Virus record (IMG/VR): IMGVR_UViG_3300023237_000027 | Coordinates: 1 to 40,200 of that record | Origin: a virus | Length of the DNA: 40,200 bases | Reading direction: 5' to 3' (one strand) | Part shown: positions 22,080 to 30,249 of the stretch, piece by piece | Position numbering within the stretch: position 1 is the stretch's first letter | Layout: every line of letters starts with the position of its first letter | The notes under the pieces: generated by a model | Databases searched by the model: none | What the model was told of the DNA's origin: nothing | What the model saw: the letters and a program-made list of their open reading frames with translations, nothing else | Translations under genes and position numbers: made by a program

Positions 22080-24134
22080 ATGACTCCAGAAGAACTTAAC
22101 CGACTACGGACAGCTATTGATGAAATGGCAAGAAGTGGTAATGCCGCAGGATTAACTGCACAACAGTTGGGCCAAGCGTTACAACGGTTGGGTCTAACAG
22201 CTGAATCAGCCGAAGAGACTGTCTCTGATTTAGGCAGGTCGTTCGGAGGACTAACAGGAAGAGTTAGTCCTTTAGCCGCAGGCATCAATGCACTTGCACA
22301 ATCAGTAATGGGCTACATTGGTGTTCAGATGCGTCTAACACAAAGTATGCTAAGTTTTCAAAATCAGATTTACGATACAGAAGATGTGTTCGCTAACATG
22401 AACACTGGCATAACAAAACAATTTGCGTATGTTGAAGATGCTGTTAAATCAACTCTAGGGCCATTTGCCGCACTTGCGAAAGATATACCTATAATAGGCA
22501 GTTTATTGACTGCCACAGGAAAAGCAGTTGCCGCAGGAATGGACGTAGTTAAAGCGAATAACGATCTCAACATGAAAGTTATAGGTCAGAGCTTTAAAGC
22601 AATGCAGAACCTAACTGGTAGTTTTGGAGCGTTAACACTGGATGTGGAAAAATTTAGTCAGGAGGCCGGTAAGGCTGGCCTAACCAGTGACCAATTTAGC
22701 AGAATGCTAACCACAAATGCAAAAAGTCTTAGTACTGTGTTTGGCGGTGCCTCAAGAGCGGCATCTGCATTGCAGACAGAGTTTAGTGTTCTTAACAGGG
22801 AAGGAAATACAACTAGGGCGACTTTTGTTGCAATGGGTCTAAGCCAAGATGACATGGCGGAAGCAATGACAGAATACGCAAACAACCAGCGTTTACTGGG
22901 TCGTAGGCAAGGCTATGAAACAGGTGAACTATCCACACAAACATTAAAGTACCAAAAGAACCTGGCGGCTATCTCAGCTATAACAGGTGAAAACGCCAAA
23001 CAACAACAAGCAGAACGTTCAGCAAGACTTAATCAAGCACAGTTTGCCGCTAAAATTGAAAAGTTAACTATTGAAGGCAAACTTGCTGAAGCAGCCGCAT
23101 TACAAGAAGCAGTTACTGCCGCCGCAGAATACGGACCTGCATTTGAAAAAGTTGCTATAGAGCAAGCAGTGTACGGCAGGGTAATAACAGCAGAAGCCAG
23201 TAAGACCATGATGATGAACCGAGCGTTAGGGGAGGCTAGCCAAAACGCAATTGACGGTACCAAAGGTTTTACAGGCAGTGTTGAAGAGGCACAAAGACAA
23301 TCTCGTGCGGCTTTTGACGAGAAAAAAGACGAAATTAAAGCAGGCAGAGATGCCTCGGGTAGCCTAGCAATGCTGGCAGGTCTGACAGACAACGCATTTA
23401 TACAAGACCTAGGCGCAACCTTTGTGGCAACAAGGGACACAGTTGCCAAAACAGGCACGTTGGTTGACGAATTTAACACAGCATTACGGAACCTTGTTCT
23501 GACAGAACAAGGTGGTACAGCTCTGATAGCCGCTGAAGACGCAAGACAACAAGCAATGCGTGTGAAGTCAGAAAACAATTCCATAACGATGATTGATAAC
23601 ACCCTTAAGATAGCTACAGCGTTCTCAGATCTGGCGGAAGCATTGGAAGAATCACGTACAAAGATGGTGCAGAAACTGACTGGATTTACTAATGACTTTG
23701 TGGACGTACTAGGATCCGGCTTTACTCCAGAGAAGATAGATAAATTGCACAAACAATATTTGTTAGCAACCGACGTCTCCAAGTCTGATGGGGGCAAAGT
23801 GTCTAACACAGCCGATCACGGTGTCGACGACACCGCCTATTTCCTTAGTACAGGCGGCATTGCTAAAGGCCCAGATACCGGTTACAGAGCCACATTGCAC
23901 GGAACTGAAGCAGTTGTTCCACTGCCCGACGGTAAATCTATACCAGTAACATTAGACACAAGTGGTTTTGATCAGAGCGTAACTGCACTGTTAAAAAGTA
24001 TGGAATTAAAGACGCCCACTAATGACAACCTAGCATCATTAATGGAACAGTCTGTGGCTTTAAACAGTGAAATATTAGACACCCTTAAGCAGGGCAATAG
24101 AACTGGTCAACGAATGGTTAAAGCATTGAGTTAA
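22080..24134 (+). CDS. Tail tape-measure protein (gp29 counterpart)
   Basis: This 684-residue, mostly helical, Ala/Gln/Glu-rich protein has hydrophobic stretches near residues 60-85 (VSPLAAGINALAQSVMGYIG) and 125-155 (FAALAKDIPIIGSLL, then TGKAVAAGMDVV). Both are typical of tape measures. The C-terminal part (about 590-615) has the motif common at tape-measure ends, GGIAKGPDTGYRATLHGTEA followed by VVPLPDG. In T4 the tape measure is gp29 (590 aa), which sets tail length and is bound by the hub. The gene is divergent from gp26 and directly precedes the portal gene, an unusual neighbour. The frame is intact. Confidence 0.8.
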   Translation: MTPEELNRLRTAIDEMARSGNAAGLTAQQLGQALQRLGLTAESAEETVSDLGRSFGGLTGRVSPLAAGINALAQSVMGYIGVQMRLTQSMLSFQNQIYDTEDVFANMNTGITKQFAYVEDAVKSTLGPFAALAKDIPIIGSLLTATGKAVAAGMDVVKANNDLNMKVIGQSFKAMQNLTGSFGALTLDVEKFSQEAGKAGLTSDQFSRMLTTNAKSLSTVFGGASRAASALQTEFSVLNREGNTTRATFVAMGLSQDDMAEAMTEYANNQRLLGRRQGYETGELSTQTLKYQKNLAAISAITGENAKQQQAERSARLNQAQFAAKIEKLTIEGKLAEAAALQEAVTAAAEYGPAFEKVAIEQAVYGRVITAEASKTMMMNRALGEASQNAIDGTKGFTGSVEEAQRQSRAAFDEKKDEIKAGRDASGSLAMLAGLTDNAFIQDLGATFVATRDTVAKTGTLVDEFNTALRNLVLTEQGGTALIAAEDARQQAMRVKSENNSITMIDNTLKIATAFSDLAEALEESRTKMVQKLTGFTNDFVDVLGSGFTPEKIDKLHKQYLLATDVSKSDGGKVSNTADHGVDDTAYFLSTGGIAKGPDTGYRATLHGTEAVVPLPDGKSIPVTLDTSGFDQSVTALLKSMELKTPTNDNLASLMEQSVALNSEILDTLKQGNRTGQRMVKALS

Positions 24135-24154
24135 TTCTCTCTACACGAACTTAC

Positions 24155-24162
24155 TATAAATA
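24155..24162 (+). promoter_or_regulatory. T4-type late promoter for the portal gene
   Basis: Perfect TATAAATA, 24 nt before the gp20 ATG at 24187. Confidence 0.75.
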
Positions 24163-24186
24163 TATAATATAAAAAAAGATTATCTT

Positions 24187-25872
24187 ATGGCTTGGAAAAA
24201 ATATTTTAAAATAAGCAATGACGTAGATACTGGGTACATTTCAGAATCTGCTAAACCGACCCCTGGATTCCGTAACTATCAGAGCCAACTACCTGAAGTT
24301 TATATCGGACACCCTAATCGTGTTGAGCGTTATTCTCAGTACGAGCAAATGGACATGGACTCTGAAGTCAATGCGGCTCTAGACACTATCGCAGAGTTCT
24401 GTACTCAGAAGAATATTGAAAACAACACTGCTTTTGACCTTGTATTCAAAGAAACGCCTAGTGATAGCGAAATTAAAATTATTAAAGAACAACTGCAAAA
24501 CTGGTGTAGTCTAAACAAACTAGACCAACGTATGTTTAAGATGTTTAGGAACGTGTTAAAGTACGGTGACCAGGTATTTGTTAGAGATCCAGAAACATTT
24601 GAAATGTACTGGGTTGAGATGTCAAAGATTGTTAAGGTCATTGTTAACGAAAGCGACGGCAAAAGACCAGAGCAGTATGTTGTTAAAGACCTAAACCCTA
24701 ACTTTCAGAACTTAACAGTTTCAGCAGTTACCACCAGCGATGTATATACCAACCGCCCACAAGTAGGTGGTCCTAATGGTGCTTACATACAACCCAATGC
24801 ACCTTATGGTAGCGGTGGCTCACGTTTTACTAATGCACAAAACGAGTCTGTTGTTAATGCTGAACACGTTGTACACACTAGTCTGACAGAGGGGTTAGAT
24901 GTTAATTGGCCCTTTGGAAATAGCATTTTAGAGAACGTTTTTAAAGTCTTTAAGCAGAAAGAACTACTTGAAGACGCTATTATTATATACAGGGTACAAA
25001 GAGCCCCAGAGCGTAGAGTATTTTATGTTGATGTGGGTAACATGCCAGCACATATGGCTATGGCATTTGTTGAGCGTGTTAAAAACGAGATACATCAACG
25101 TAGAATACCAACACAAACTGGTGGCGGCACTAACATGATGGATGCCACATATAATCCACTCAGTATTAACGAAGACTATTTCTTCCCACAGACCGGAGAA
25201 GGTCGTGGGTCTAAAGTAGAAACACTACCAGGTGGGCAGAACCTAGGCGAGATCGACGACTTGCGTTTCTTTACAAACAAGTTGTTTAGAGGCCTACGTA
25301 TTCCTAGCAGTTATTTGCCAACTGGTCCAGAAGATGGTTCACAATCTGTAAGCGATGGGCGTGTAGGTACTGCACTTATTCAGGAATGGAGGTTTAATCA
25401 GTATTGTAAACGTCTACAGCGCATGGTTGTCGAAAAACTTGACACAGAGTTTAAGATGTTTATGCGTTGGCGTGGCATCAACATAGACAACAGTTTATTT
25501 GATTTACACTTTAACGAACCACAAAACTTCAGTAGAAACAGACAAGCAGAGCTAGATAACACCCGTATTAATGCGTTCTCTAATTTAGAAGCAGTGCCCT
25601 ACTTAAGTAAACGCTTTATGTTACAGCGGTTCTTGGGTCTTAGTGAAGAAGAAATGCGTGATAACGAAGAGCTCTGGAAAGAAGAAAATGGTACAGATGC
25701 TGTACCAGGTATGGACGCAGGATTACGTAGTGTTGGCGTTACGCCAGCAGGTATTGACGCTGACTTAGAAGTAGCGACTCCTCCAGAGGTACCAGAAGAG
25801 AATCCAGAAGCTAACGTAGACGTACCAGCAGGCCCAGAAGCATCTGCAAGTCCGGTTCCGGTCAGACAATAA
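24187..25872 (+). CDS. 20: Portal vertex protein gp20
   Basis: gp20 forms the dodecameric ring through which DNA enters the head and on which the prohead core assembles. Recognisable family segments are SEVNAALDTIAEFCTQKN, then FRNVLKYGDQVFV. The central LLEDAIIIYRVQRAPERRVF is followed by YVDVGNMPAHMA, then LPGGQNLGEIDDLRFFTNKL and RGLRIPSSYLPTGPEDGS. These are the classic marine T4-like gp20 blocks. Length (561 aa) compares with 524 in T4. The C-terminal 50 residues are Pro/Glu/Ala/Val-rich and probably disordered. The gene starts the head cassette gp20, small ORF, gp68-like, gp21, gp22, gp23. Confidence 0.95.
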   Translation: MAWKKYFKISNDVDTGYISESAKPTPGFRNYQSQLPEVYIGHPNRVERYSQYEQMDMDSEVNAALDTIAEFCTQKNIENNTAFDLVFKETPSDSEIKIIKEQLQNWCSLNKLDQRMFKMFRNVLKYGDQVFVRDPETFEMYWVEMSKIVKVIVNESDGKRPEQYVVKDLNPNFQNLTVSAVTTSDVYTNRPQVGGPNGAYIQPNAPYGSGGSRFTNAQNESVVNAEHVVHTSLTEGLDVNWPFGNSILENVFKVFKQKELLEDAIIIYRVQRAPERRVFYVDVGNMPAHMAMAFVERVKNEIHQRRIPTQTGGGTNMMDATYNPLSINEDYFFPQTGEGRGSKVETLPGGQNLGEIDDLRFFTNKLFRGLRIPSSYLPTGPEDGSQSVSDGRVGTALIQEWRFNQYCKRLQRMVVEKLDTEFKMFMRWRGINIDNSLFDLHFNEPQNFSRNRQAELDNTRINAFSNLEAVPYLSKRFMLQRFLGLSEEEMRDNEELWKEENGTDAVPGMDAGLRSVGVTPAGIDADLEVATPPEVPEENPEANVDVPAGPEASASPVPVRQ

Positions 25873-25886
25873 TAAATAATACTATT

Positions 25887-26105
25887 ATGTTACTAAACGA
25901 ATTCTTAAAGAAAGATGAAGGCGAAAGTTACCCTAGTAATAACGATGATAACAGCGTTTATAAACTAAGTGACTTACGTAAGACCAGGCTCACATTGGCA
26001 CAATTAAATAAGCTCAGGAATATAAGGGACGTTAAAAAAATTGAAAAATCTAAAAAAATAGAAGACGTTAGGCAACAATATAAGCCCGCACCACAGTCAA
26101 TGTAA
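25887..26105 (+). CDS. Small basic protein between portal and core genes (72 aa)
   Basis: This short, Lys/Arg-rich helical protein (KLSDLRKTRLTLAQLNKLRN, then a KIEKSKKIEDVRQQYK tail) follows the portal gene by 14 nt. A similar small basic ORF occupies this place in marine T4-like phages. In T4 the place is taken by gp67, an acidic core peptide, so this is not a gp67 homologue by composition. A role in prohead core assembly is inferred from position only. An AATAAATA at 25871-25878 is too close to the start to be a convincing promoter. Confidence 0.65.
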   Translation: MLLNEFLKKDEGESYPSNNDDNSVYKLSDLRKTRLTLAQLNKLRNIRDVKKIEKSKKIEDVRQQYKPAPQSM

Positions 26106-26188
26106 TAGCAAAAAGTTATTTGTTTTAGTGTTTTCACACTAAAACTACCCAAAAAACCTCCTTTTTGCAGTGTAAATCTGCACCTCCG
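26106..26188 (+). other. Intergenic hairpin with perfect 9-bp stem
   Basis: GTTTTAGTG (26122-26130) and CACTAAAAC (26137-26145) form a perfect stem with a TTTTCA loop. A second small stem (TGCAG/CTGCA) follows near 26166-26182. No U-tract follows on the plus strand, so it is not a standard terminator. It could protect or process the message upstream of the next late promoter. Confidence 0.45.
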
Positions 26189-26196
26189 TTAAATAC
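26189..26196 (+). promoter_or_regulatory. Late promoter-like box before the core protein gene
   Basis: TTAAATAC lies 31 nt before the ATG at 26228. An AGGAG site precedes that ATG. The box matches TATAAATA at 6 of 8 positions. Confidence 0.45.
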
Positions 26197-26227
26197 TACT
26201 ATAATACTACTATAGGAGTAACTTCGC

Positions 26228-26878
26228 ATGAGTACAAAGTATGAACAGTTGATTGAATATATCATCAACGAAGAAGAGGATAAGGCAAAAGCACTCTTCC
26301 ATGATATCGTAGTTCAAACTAGTCGTGACATCTATGAGAATCTAATTGACGAAGACGATTTTTCTGAAGAAGAAACAGTGGATGACATGTCAGATGCTAT
26401 CGAAGCTGATGAAGAAGGTATCAGTGAAGAAGACGACGAGATGGACATGGACGACGAAGAAGAGTCAGAAGAGTCAGAAGAGTCAGAGCCAGAAATTGAA
26501 GATCGAGTTATGGATCTTGAAGACGCATTAGACCAACTCAAAGCTGAATTTGATGCCATGTTGGACGATGACGGCGACAAAGAGCCTGAAATGGACATGG
26601 AACTGGATATGGGTAACATGGGCGACCAAGAAGAGTCAGTAGAAGAACATGAAGTTGTTAGAGAATATGTTGATAAAGTTGCTCAGCCTGCTAATAATTC
26701 AGAAGCTGTCACATCACCAGTTGCTCGTAAGAACGACATGGGCGGTAAAGCAGTTGATCCTACCGGTGAAGAAAACGGTGGTTCTACTCCTAAGGTCGCA
26801 CCAGGTAAGTCTTACAAGAATACCGCTGGTGGCAAAGCACCTTTAGAAAGAGCACCTGCCGCTAAGACAGGTGAGTAA
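26228..26878 (+). CDS. Acidic prohead core protein (gp68-like)
   Basis: This 216-residue protein has a helical N-terminus (YEQLIEYIINEEEDKAKALF) and a very acidic middle (residues about 45-140). The middle includes runs such as EEDDEMDMDDEEESEESEES and DLEDALDQLKAEFDAML. A Gly/Lys/Ala-rich tail follows. The N-terminal block and the place between gp20 and gp21 fit the gp68-type internal core protein of T4-like phages, which helps to shape the prohead and is degraded or trimmed by gp21. It is longer than T4 gp68 (141 aa) because of the acidic region. The next gene, gp21, starts 23 nt downstream. Confidence 0.72.
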   Translation: MSTKYEQLIEYIINEEEDKAKALFHDIVVQTSRDIYENLIDEDDFSEEETVDDMSDAIEADEEGISEEDDEMDMDDEEESEESEESEPEIEDRVMDLEDALDQLKAEFDAMLDDDGDKEPEMDMELDMGNMGDQEESVEEHEVVREYVDKVAQPANNSEAVTSPVARKNDMGGKAVDPTGEENGGSTPKVAPGKSYKNTAGGKAPLERAPAAKTGE

Positions 26879-26901
26879 TTAGAGTTAACTAAGGATAAAC
26901 A

Positions 26902-27525
26902 ATGACATTACTTAAAGAACATTTAACATTTGATGCGGCCCGTATGGTAACAGAAGGCTCTGACGATGGTAAAGATATGTTTATGAAAGGTATTTTCATT
27001 CAGGGTGGTGTTAAGAATGAAAATAAACGAATTTATCCTGTTTCAGAAATCTCTAATGCAGTCAGTACTGTCAATGAACAAATTAAGGGTGGTTACTCCG
27101 TTTTAGGCGAAGTTGACCATCCAGATGATTTGAAAATTAACTTAGATCGTGTTAGCCACATGATTACTGAAATGTGGATGGACGGACCTAATGGTTTTGG
27201 TAAATTAAAATTATTACCAACCCCAATGGGACAATTAGTAAAAACTATGTTAGAATCGGGCGTCAAACTTGGTGTAAGTTCTAGAGGCAGTGGTCAGGTC
27301 TCAGAATCATCAGGAGACGTTAGCGGTTTTGAAATTGTAACAGTAGATGTAGTTGCACAACCAAGTGCTCCTAACGCATATCCAACAACTGTGTATGAAG
27401 GGTTGATGAATATGAGGGGCGGACACAAGGTTCTCGAAATGGCAGCTGATGCCGGTGCAAATCAAAAAGTACAGAAGTACTTAAAAGAGCAAGTAACACG
27501 CTTAATTAAGAACTTAAAAATTTAG
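26902..27525 (+). CDS. 21: Prohead core protease gp21
   Basis: gp21 is the serine protease that cleaves core and capsid proteins during head maturation. Family motifs are visible: FIQGGVKNENKRIYP near the start, LGEVDHPDD with the catalytic-type His73, and GVKLGVSSRGSG (about 120-131), which holds the serine nucleophile. VVAQPSAPNA follows as in other gp21 proteins. The length of 207 aa matches T4 gp21 (212 aa). The frame is intact, with gp22 starting nine bases after the stop and an AGGAG site in the gap. Confidence 0.95.
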   Translation: MTLLKEHLTFDAARMVTEGSDDGKDMFMKGIFIQGGVKNENKRIYPVSEISNAVSTVNEQIKGGYSVLGEVDHPDDLKINLDRVSHMITEMWMDGPNGFGKLKLLPTPMGQLVKTMLESGVKLGVSSRGSGQVSESSGDVSGFEIVTVDVVAQPSAPNAYPTTVYEGLMNMRGGHKVLEMAADAGANQKVQKYLKEQVTRLIKNLKI

Positions 27526-27534
27526 GAGATCCGT

Positions 27535-28632
27535 ATGTTAGAAGCAATCAAACCATTGCTAGATAGCGGAATTATTAACGAAGAAACAGAGATAGCAATT
27601 AATGAGGCGTGGGAAGCAAAACTTTCTGAAGCTAAAGAAATTGTTCGTTCTGAACTCCGTGAAGAGTTTTCGCAACGCTATGAACATGACAAATCCGTCA
27701 TGGTTGAGGCTTTAGACAAAATGGTCAACGAGTCTTTATCTAAAGAACTTCAGGAATTCGCTGAAGACAAGAAGAGATTAGCAGAAGATAGAGTTAAGTA
27801 CAACACAAAGATGTCTGAAACAGCAGATAAGTTTAAAGGCTTCTTAGTTGGTAAACTAACCGATGAACTCAAAGAGTTACGTGAAGACCGCAAGACAATG
27901 GCTGGTACAATGGCCAAAGTTGAGCAGTTCGTTATTCGTCAACTTGCTGAGGAACTTAAAGAATTCGAACAGGACAAGAAAGCCATTGTGGAAACAAAGG
28001 TCAGACTTGTTACTCGAGCGAAGGAAAAGTTAGATGAACTTAAGACTAAATTCGTTGCTAGATCTTCCGCATTAGTTAAAGAAACAGTTGCTACAAATCT
28101 AGAGTCTGAGTTAACTCAACTCAAAGAAGACATCCAAACAGCTCGTGAGAATATGTTTGGGCGTAGATTGTTTGAAGCATTTGCAGGCGAATTTGCTGGT
28201 ACTCACTTAAATGAGAATCAGGAGATTAAAAAACTTATGAGCATTATTGCTCAGAAGGATGTGAAACTTGCAGAAGCTACACAATCACAAGAGGAAGCTA
28301 AGAAATTAGTTGAATCTACAAAGAGCGAAATTAAAGTCATTAAGGAATCTAGTGAGAGAAAAGAAACACTCAATGGATTACTTAGTACATTAAACAAAGA
28401 GAAAGCCACGGTAATGCGTGACTTGCTCGAATCAGTGCAGACCGATAAACTTGGATCTGCATTTGACAAGTATTTGCCAGCAGTACTTAATAATTCCAAG
28501 ATCGAACACGCCGCAAAGCACGTTCTTTCAGAGAACAAAAAAGTAGTAACTGGTGATAAAATCACTGCAAAAGACGTTGTTAAGGAAGATGGCACTAATA
28601 TCATCCAACTAAAGCGTTTAGCAGGGCTATAA
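27535..28632 (+). CDS. 22: Prohead core scaffold protein gp22
   Basis: This is a highly charged, almost entirely helical and coiled-coil protein of 365 residues. Its N-terminus (IKPLLDSGIINEETEIAINE) and region FGRRLFEAFAGEFAGTHLNE are typical of gp22 scaffolds. Between them are repeated helices (LTDELKELREDRKTM, LAEELKEFEQDKKAI). gp22 fills the prohead and is removed by gp21 during maturation. Its place between gp21 and gp23 is the standard T4 order. It is longer than T4 gp22 (269 aa), mostly through the extra coiled coil. Confidence 0.92.
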   Translation: MLEAIKPLLDSGIINEETEIAINEAWEAKLSEAKEIVRSELREEFSQRYEHDKSVMVEALDKMVNESLSKELQEFAEDKKRLAEDRVKYNTKMSETADKFKGFLVGKLTDELKELREDRKTMAGTMAKVEQFVIRQLAEELKEFEQDKKAIVETKVRLVTRAKEKLDELKTKFVARSSALVKETVATNLESELTQLKEDIQTARENMFGRRLFEAFAGEFAGTHLNENQEIKKLMSIIAQKDVKLAEATQSQEEAKKLVESTKSEIKVIKESSERKETLNGLLSTLNKEKATVMRDLLESVQTDKLGSAFDKYLPAVLNNSKIEHAAKHVLSENKKVVTGDKITAKDVVKEDGTNIIQLKRLAGL

Positions 28633-28663
28633 ATTAATAAATTATTATTAGGAGAAAACTGAA

Positions 28664-29848
28664 ATGTCAGATAATTTACTAGAAGGCCGTTGGGGTGAGA
28701 CCAAAGAAGCTCTGTTAGAAGGTTTACAAGGTTCCCGCCGTACAACAATGTCTTCCATATTGGAAAACACAAGAAAGCACTTAGCAGAATCCGCCACTGG
28801 CGGTGCAACAACTAGTGGTAACGTTGCAACTCTTAACCGAGTTATTCTTCCCGTAATTAGACGAGTTATGCCAACTGTTATTGCCAACGAAATTGTTGGA
28901 GTACAGCCAATGACTGGTCCAGTTGCACAGATTCACACATTACGTGTGCGTTACGCTGAAACAGCAACATCTACAGCAAGTGCACCGTTTAATACAAACA
29001 CAACATCAGGTGACGAAGCACTTTCACCATTCAAAATTGCCACAGCATACTCTGGTTCAACATCAACTGGTCGTGCAGACAGCACAGCATCATTTGAAGG
29101 TTCACCAGGACGTAAGATCAACGTTCAGATCTTAAAGCAAGTTGTTGAAGCTAAAACACGTAAGCTATCAGCTCGTTGGACATTTGAAGCCGCACAAGAC
29201 GCACAGTCAATGCACGGTTTAGATGTTGAAGCAGAGATTATGGCTGCATTAGCTCAAGAGATCACTGTTGAAATTGACCAGGAAGTACTTGGTTCTTTAC
29301 GTAGCCTTGCGGCAACTGAAGAAACATACAACCAGGCAGCAGTATCTGGTACAGCTACTTACGTTGGTGACGAGCATGCCGCATTGGCAGTTCTTATCAA
29401 CAGAACAGCAAACAAGATTGCACAAAGAACAAGACGTGGTGCAGGTAACTGGGCAGTTGTTTCCCCAGCCGCACTAACAGTTTTACAGAGTGCAACAACA
29501 TCAGCTTTCGCACGGACAACTGAAGGCACATTTGAAGCACCTACAAACACTAAGTTTGTTGGTACACTAAATGGCGCAATGAAAGTTTATGTTGATAGCT
29601 ATGCAAGTGACTCAACCGCAGTTCTAGTTGGTTATAAGGGTTCAAGCGAGGCAGATGCCGCGGCTTTCTATTGCCCATATATTCCATTAATGAGCAGTGG
29701 AGTTGTTCTTGATCCAGCAACGTTTGAGCCAGTAGTTGGCTTTATGACTCGCTACGGATACGTAGAGCTCACAAATTCCGCTTCATCGCTCGGTAACGCC
29801 GGCGATTATCTGGGTGAAATTGCCATAAGCAATTTGTCCTTCTCATAA
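28664..29848 (+). CDS. 23: Major capsid protein gp23
   Basis: The protein has the gp23 pattern: an N-terminal arm, then LNRVILPVIRRVMPTVIANE, IVGVQPMTGPVAQIHTLRVR, a central KLSARWTFEAAQDAQSMHGL, and the C-terminal PLMSSGVVLDPATFEPVVGF with MTRYGY. LAE-S at residues 40-43 fits the gp21 cleavage consensus ([LI]-x-E), so the mature protein probably starts at Ser43. At 394 aa it is clearly shorter than T4 gp23 (521 aa), so the extra insertion domain of T4 is probably absent. A strong AGGAG site precedes the ATG. A terminator follows 50 nt after the stop, giving an isolated high-output 3' end. Confidence 0.94.
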   Translation: MSDNLLEGRWGETKEALLEGLQGSRRTTMSSILENTRKHLAESATGGATTSGNVATLNRVILPVIRRVMPTVIANEIVGVQPMTGPVAQIHTLRVRYAETATSTASAPFNTNTTSGDEALSPFKIATAYSGSTSTGRADSTASFEGSPGRKINVQILKQVVEAKTRKLSARWTFEAAQDAQSMHGLDVEAEIMAALAQEITVEIDQEVLGSLRSLAATEETYNQAAVSGTATYVGDEHAALAVLINRTANKIAQRTRRGAGNWAVVSPAALTVLQSATTSAFARTTEGTFEAPTNTKFVGTLNGAMKVYVDSYASDSTAVLVGYKGSSEADAAAFYCPYIPLMSSGVVLDPATFEPVVGFMTRYGYVELTNSASSLGNAGDYLGEIAISNLSFS

Positions 29849-29900
29849 TTGTAGAAGTCAAAACGCAACAAAAAATTCCTGTTCGGAATGGGATACAAGG

Positions 29901-29924
29901 AAGGGGTCGCAAGGCCCCTTTTTT
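29901..29924 (+). terminator. Rho-independent terminator after gp23
   Basis: AAGGGGTC (29901-29908) pairs with GGCCCCTT (29913-29920), with a GCAA tetraloop and a following T-run to 29924. It is well placed to end the gp23 message. A GTG start codon begins at the next base. Confidence 0.85.
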
Positions 29925-30076
29925 GTGGCTAAAAGAAGCAGTCAGCAGAAACCATCGCTAAAAAAGCAGAATTATTGCGTGGACAGCCCAGAGAGAAACG
30001 TTATTGTCAACATTGTGACAGGCAGATCTCACTTGGTTGGTACAATAGACACAGTGACAACTGTAAGTCAAAATAA
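29925..30076 (+). CDS. Possible frameshifted mini-gene with a zinc knuckle (about 50 aa if shifted)
   Basis: Frame 1 from GTG 29925 encodes MAKRSSQQKPSLKK. The heptamer A AAA AAG at 29960-29966, a classic -1 slippery sequence, lies in the right phase. After a -1 shift the reading continues AELLRGQPREKRYCQHCDRQ and then ISLGWYNRHSDNCKSK to TAA at 30074-30076. The shifted part has a CX2CX11HX3C zinc knuckle like those in phage HNH/homing proteins. Without the shift, frame 1 gives an unrelated-looking tail. The GTG has no ordinary ribosome binding site. An AAGGA lies just upstream of the terminator stem, which could bring it close to the start. It may equally be a decayed remnant of a homing endonuclease. 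Confidence 0.35.
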
Positions 30077-30100
30077 CTTGACTTAACTCCCGACTTACTG

Positions 30101-30108
30101 TATAAATA
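30101..30108 (+). promoter_or_regulatory. T4-type late promoter at the 5' edge of the riboswitches
   Basis: Perfect TATAAATA. T4-type late transcripts start about 6-7 nt after the box, which here falls at the first base of the first aptamer (about 30114). The RNA would therefore begin with the sensor. Confidence 0.72.
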
Positions 30109-30113
30109 TATAT

Positions 30114-30166
30114 ACGTTCAGGCAATAGCCCGGAAGTAGACTTTACTATTAGTCGAAGGAACGCAT
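30114..30166 (+). promoter_or_regulatory. Glutamine riboswitch aptamer 1 (glnA / Downstream-peptide class)
   Basis: P1 is CGTTC (30115-30119) with GAACG (30159-30163). P2 is GGC-AATA-GCC. The conserved CGGAAGTAG follows at 30131-30139. P3 is GACT/AGTC, and the conserved CGAAGGAACGCA closes the fold. These are the hallmark sequences of the L-glutamine-binding glnA and Downstream-peptide RNA families. This copy is slightly more divergent than the second one. Confidence 0.82.
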
Positions 30167-30170
30167 TATC

Positions 30171-30224
30171 ATCGTTCATCTCGAAAGAGACGGAAGTAGG
30201 TAATGGTTACCGAAGGAACGCACC
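30171..30224 (+). promoter_or_regulatory. Glutamine riboswitch aptamer 2 (glnA / Downstream-peptide class)
   Basis: P1 is CGTTC (30173-30177) with GAACG (30216-30220). P2 is TCTC-GAAA-GAGA with a GNRA loop. The conserved ACGGAAGTAGG follows at 30190-30200. P3 is GGTAA-TGG-TTACC, followed by GAAGGAACGCACC. All expected helices and conserved loops are present. It begins only about 5 nt after aptamer 1, so the two form a tandem. The CACC at its 3' end (30221-30224) can pair with GGTG just after the downstream ribosome binding site (30241-30244), a possible switching helix. Confidence 0.88.
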
Positions 30225-30249
30225 TAACTGTAAGAAGGAGGGTGTTGAC

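Noticed and set aside
23033-23809. 258-codon minus-strand ORF inside the tape-measure gene
   Set aside because: It is antisense to a well-supported gene and reflects codon bias. Its Ser/Ala/Val-rich translation has no recognisable domain.
25871-25878. Late promoter AATAAATA before the 72-aa gene
   Set aside because: The predicted RNA start would fall at the ATG itself, leaving no ribosome binding site. The gene is better explained by read-through from gp20.
26106-26160. Terminator after the 72-aa ORF
   Set aside because: The 9-bp hairpin is followed by TACCCAAAA and has no T-run on the plus strand.
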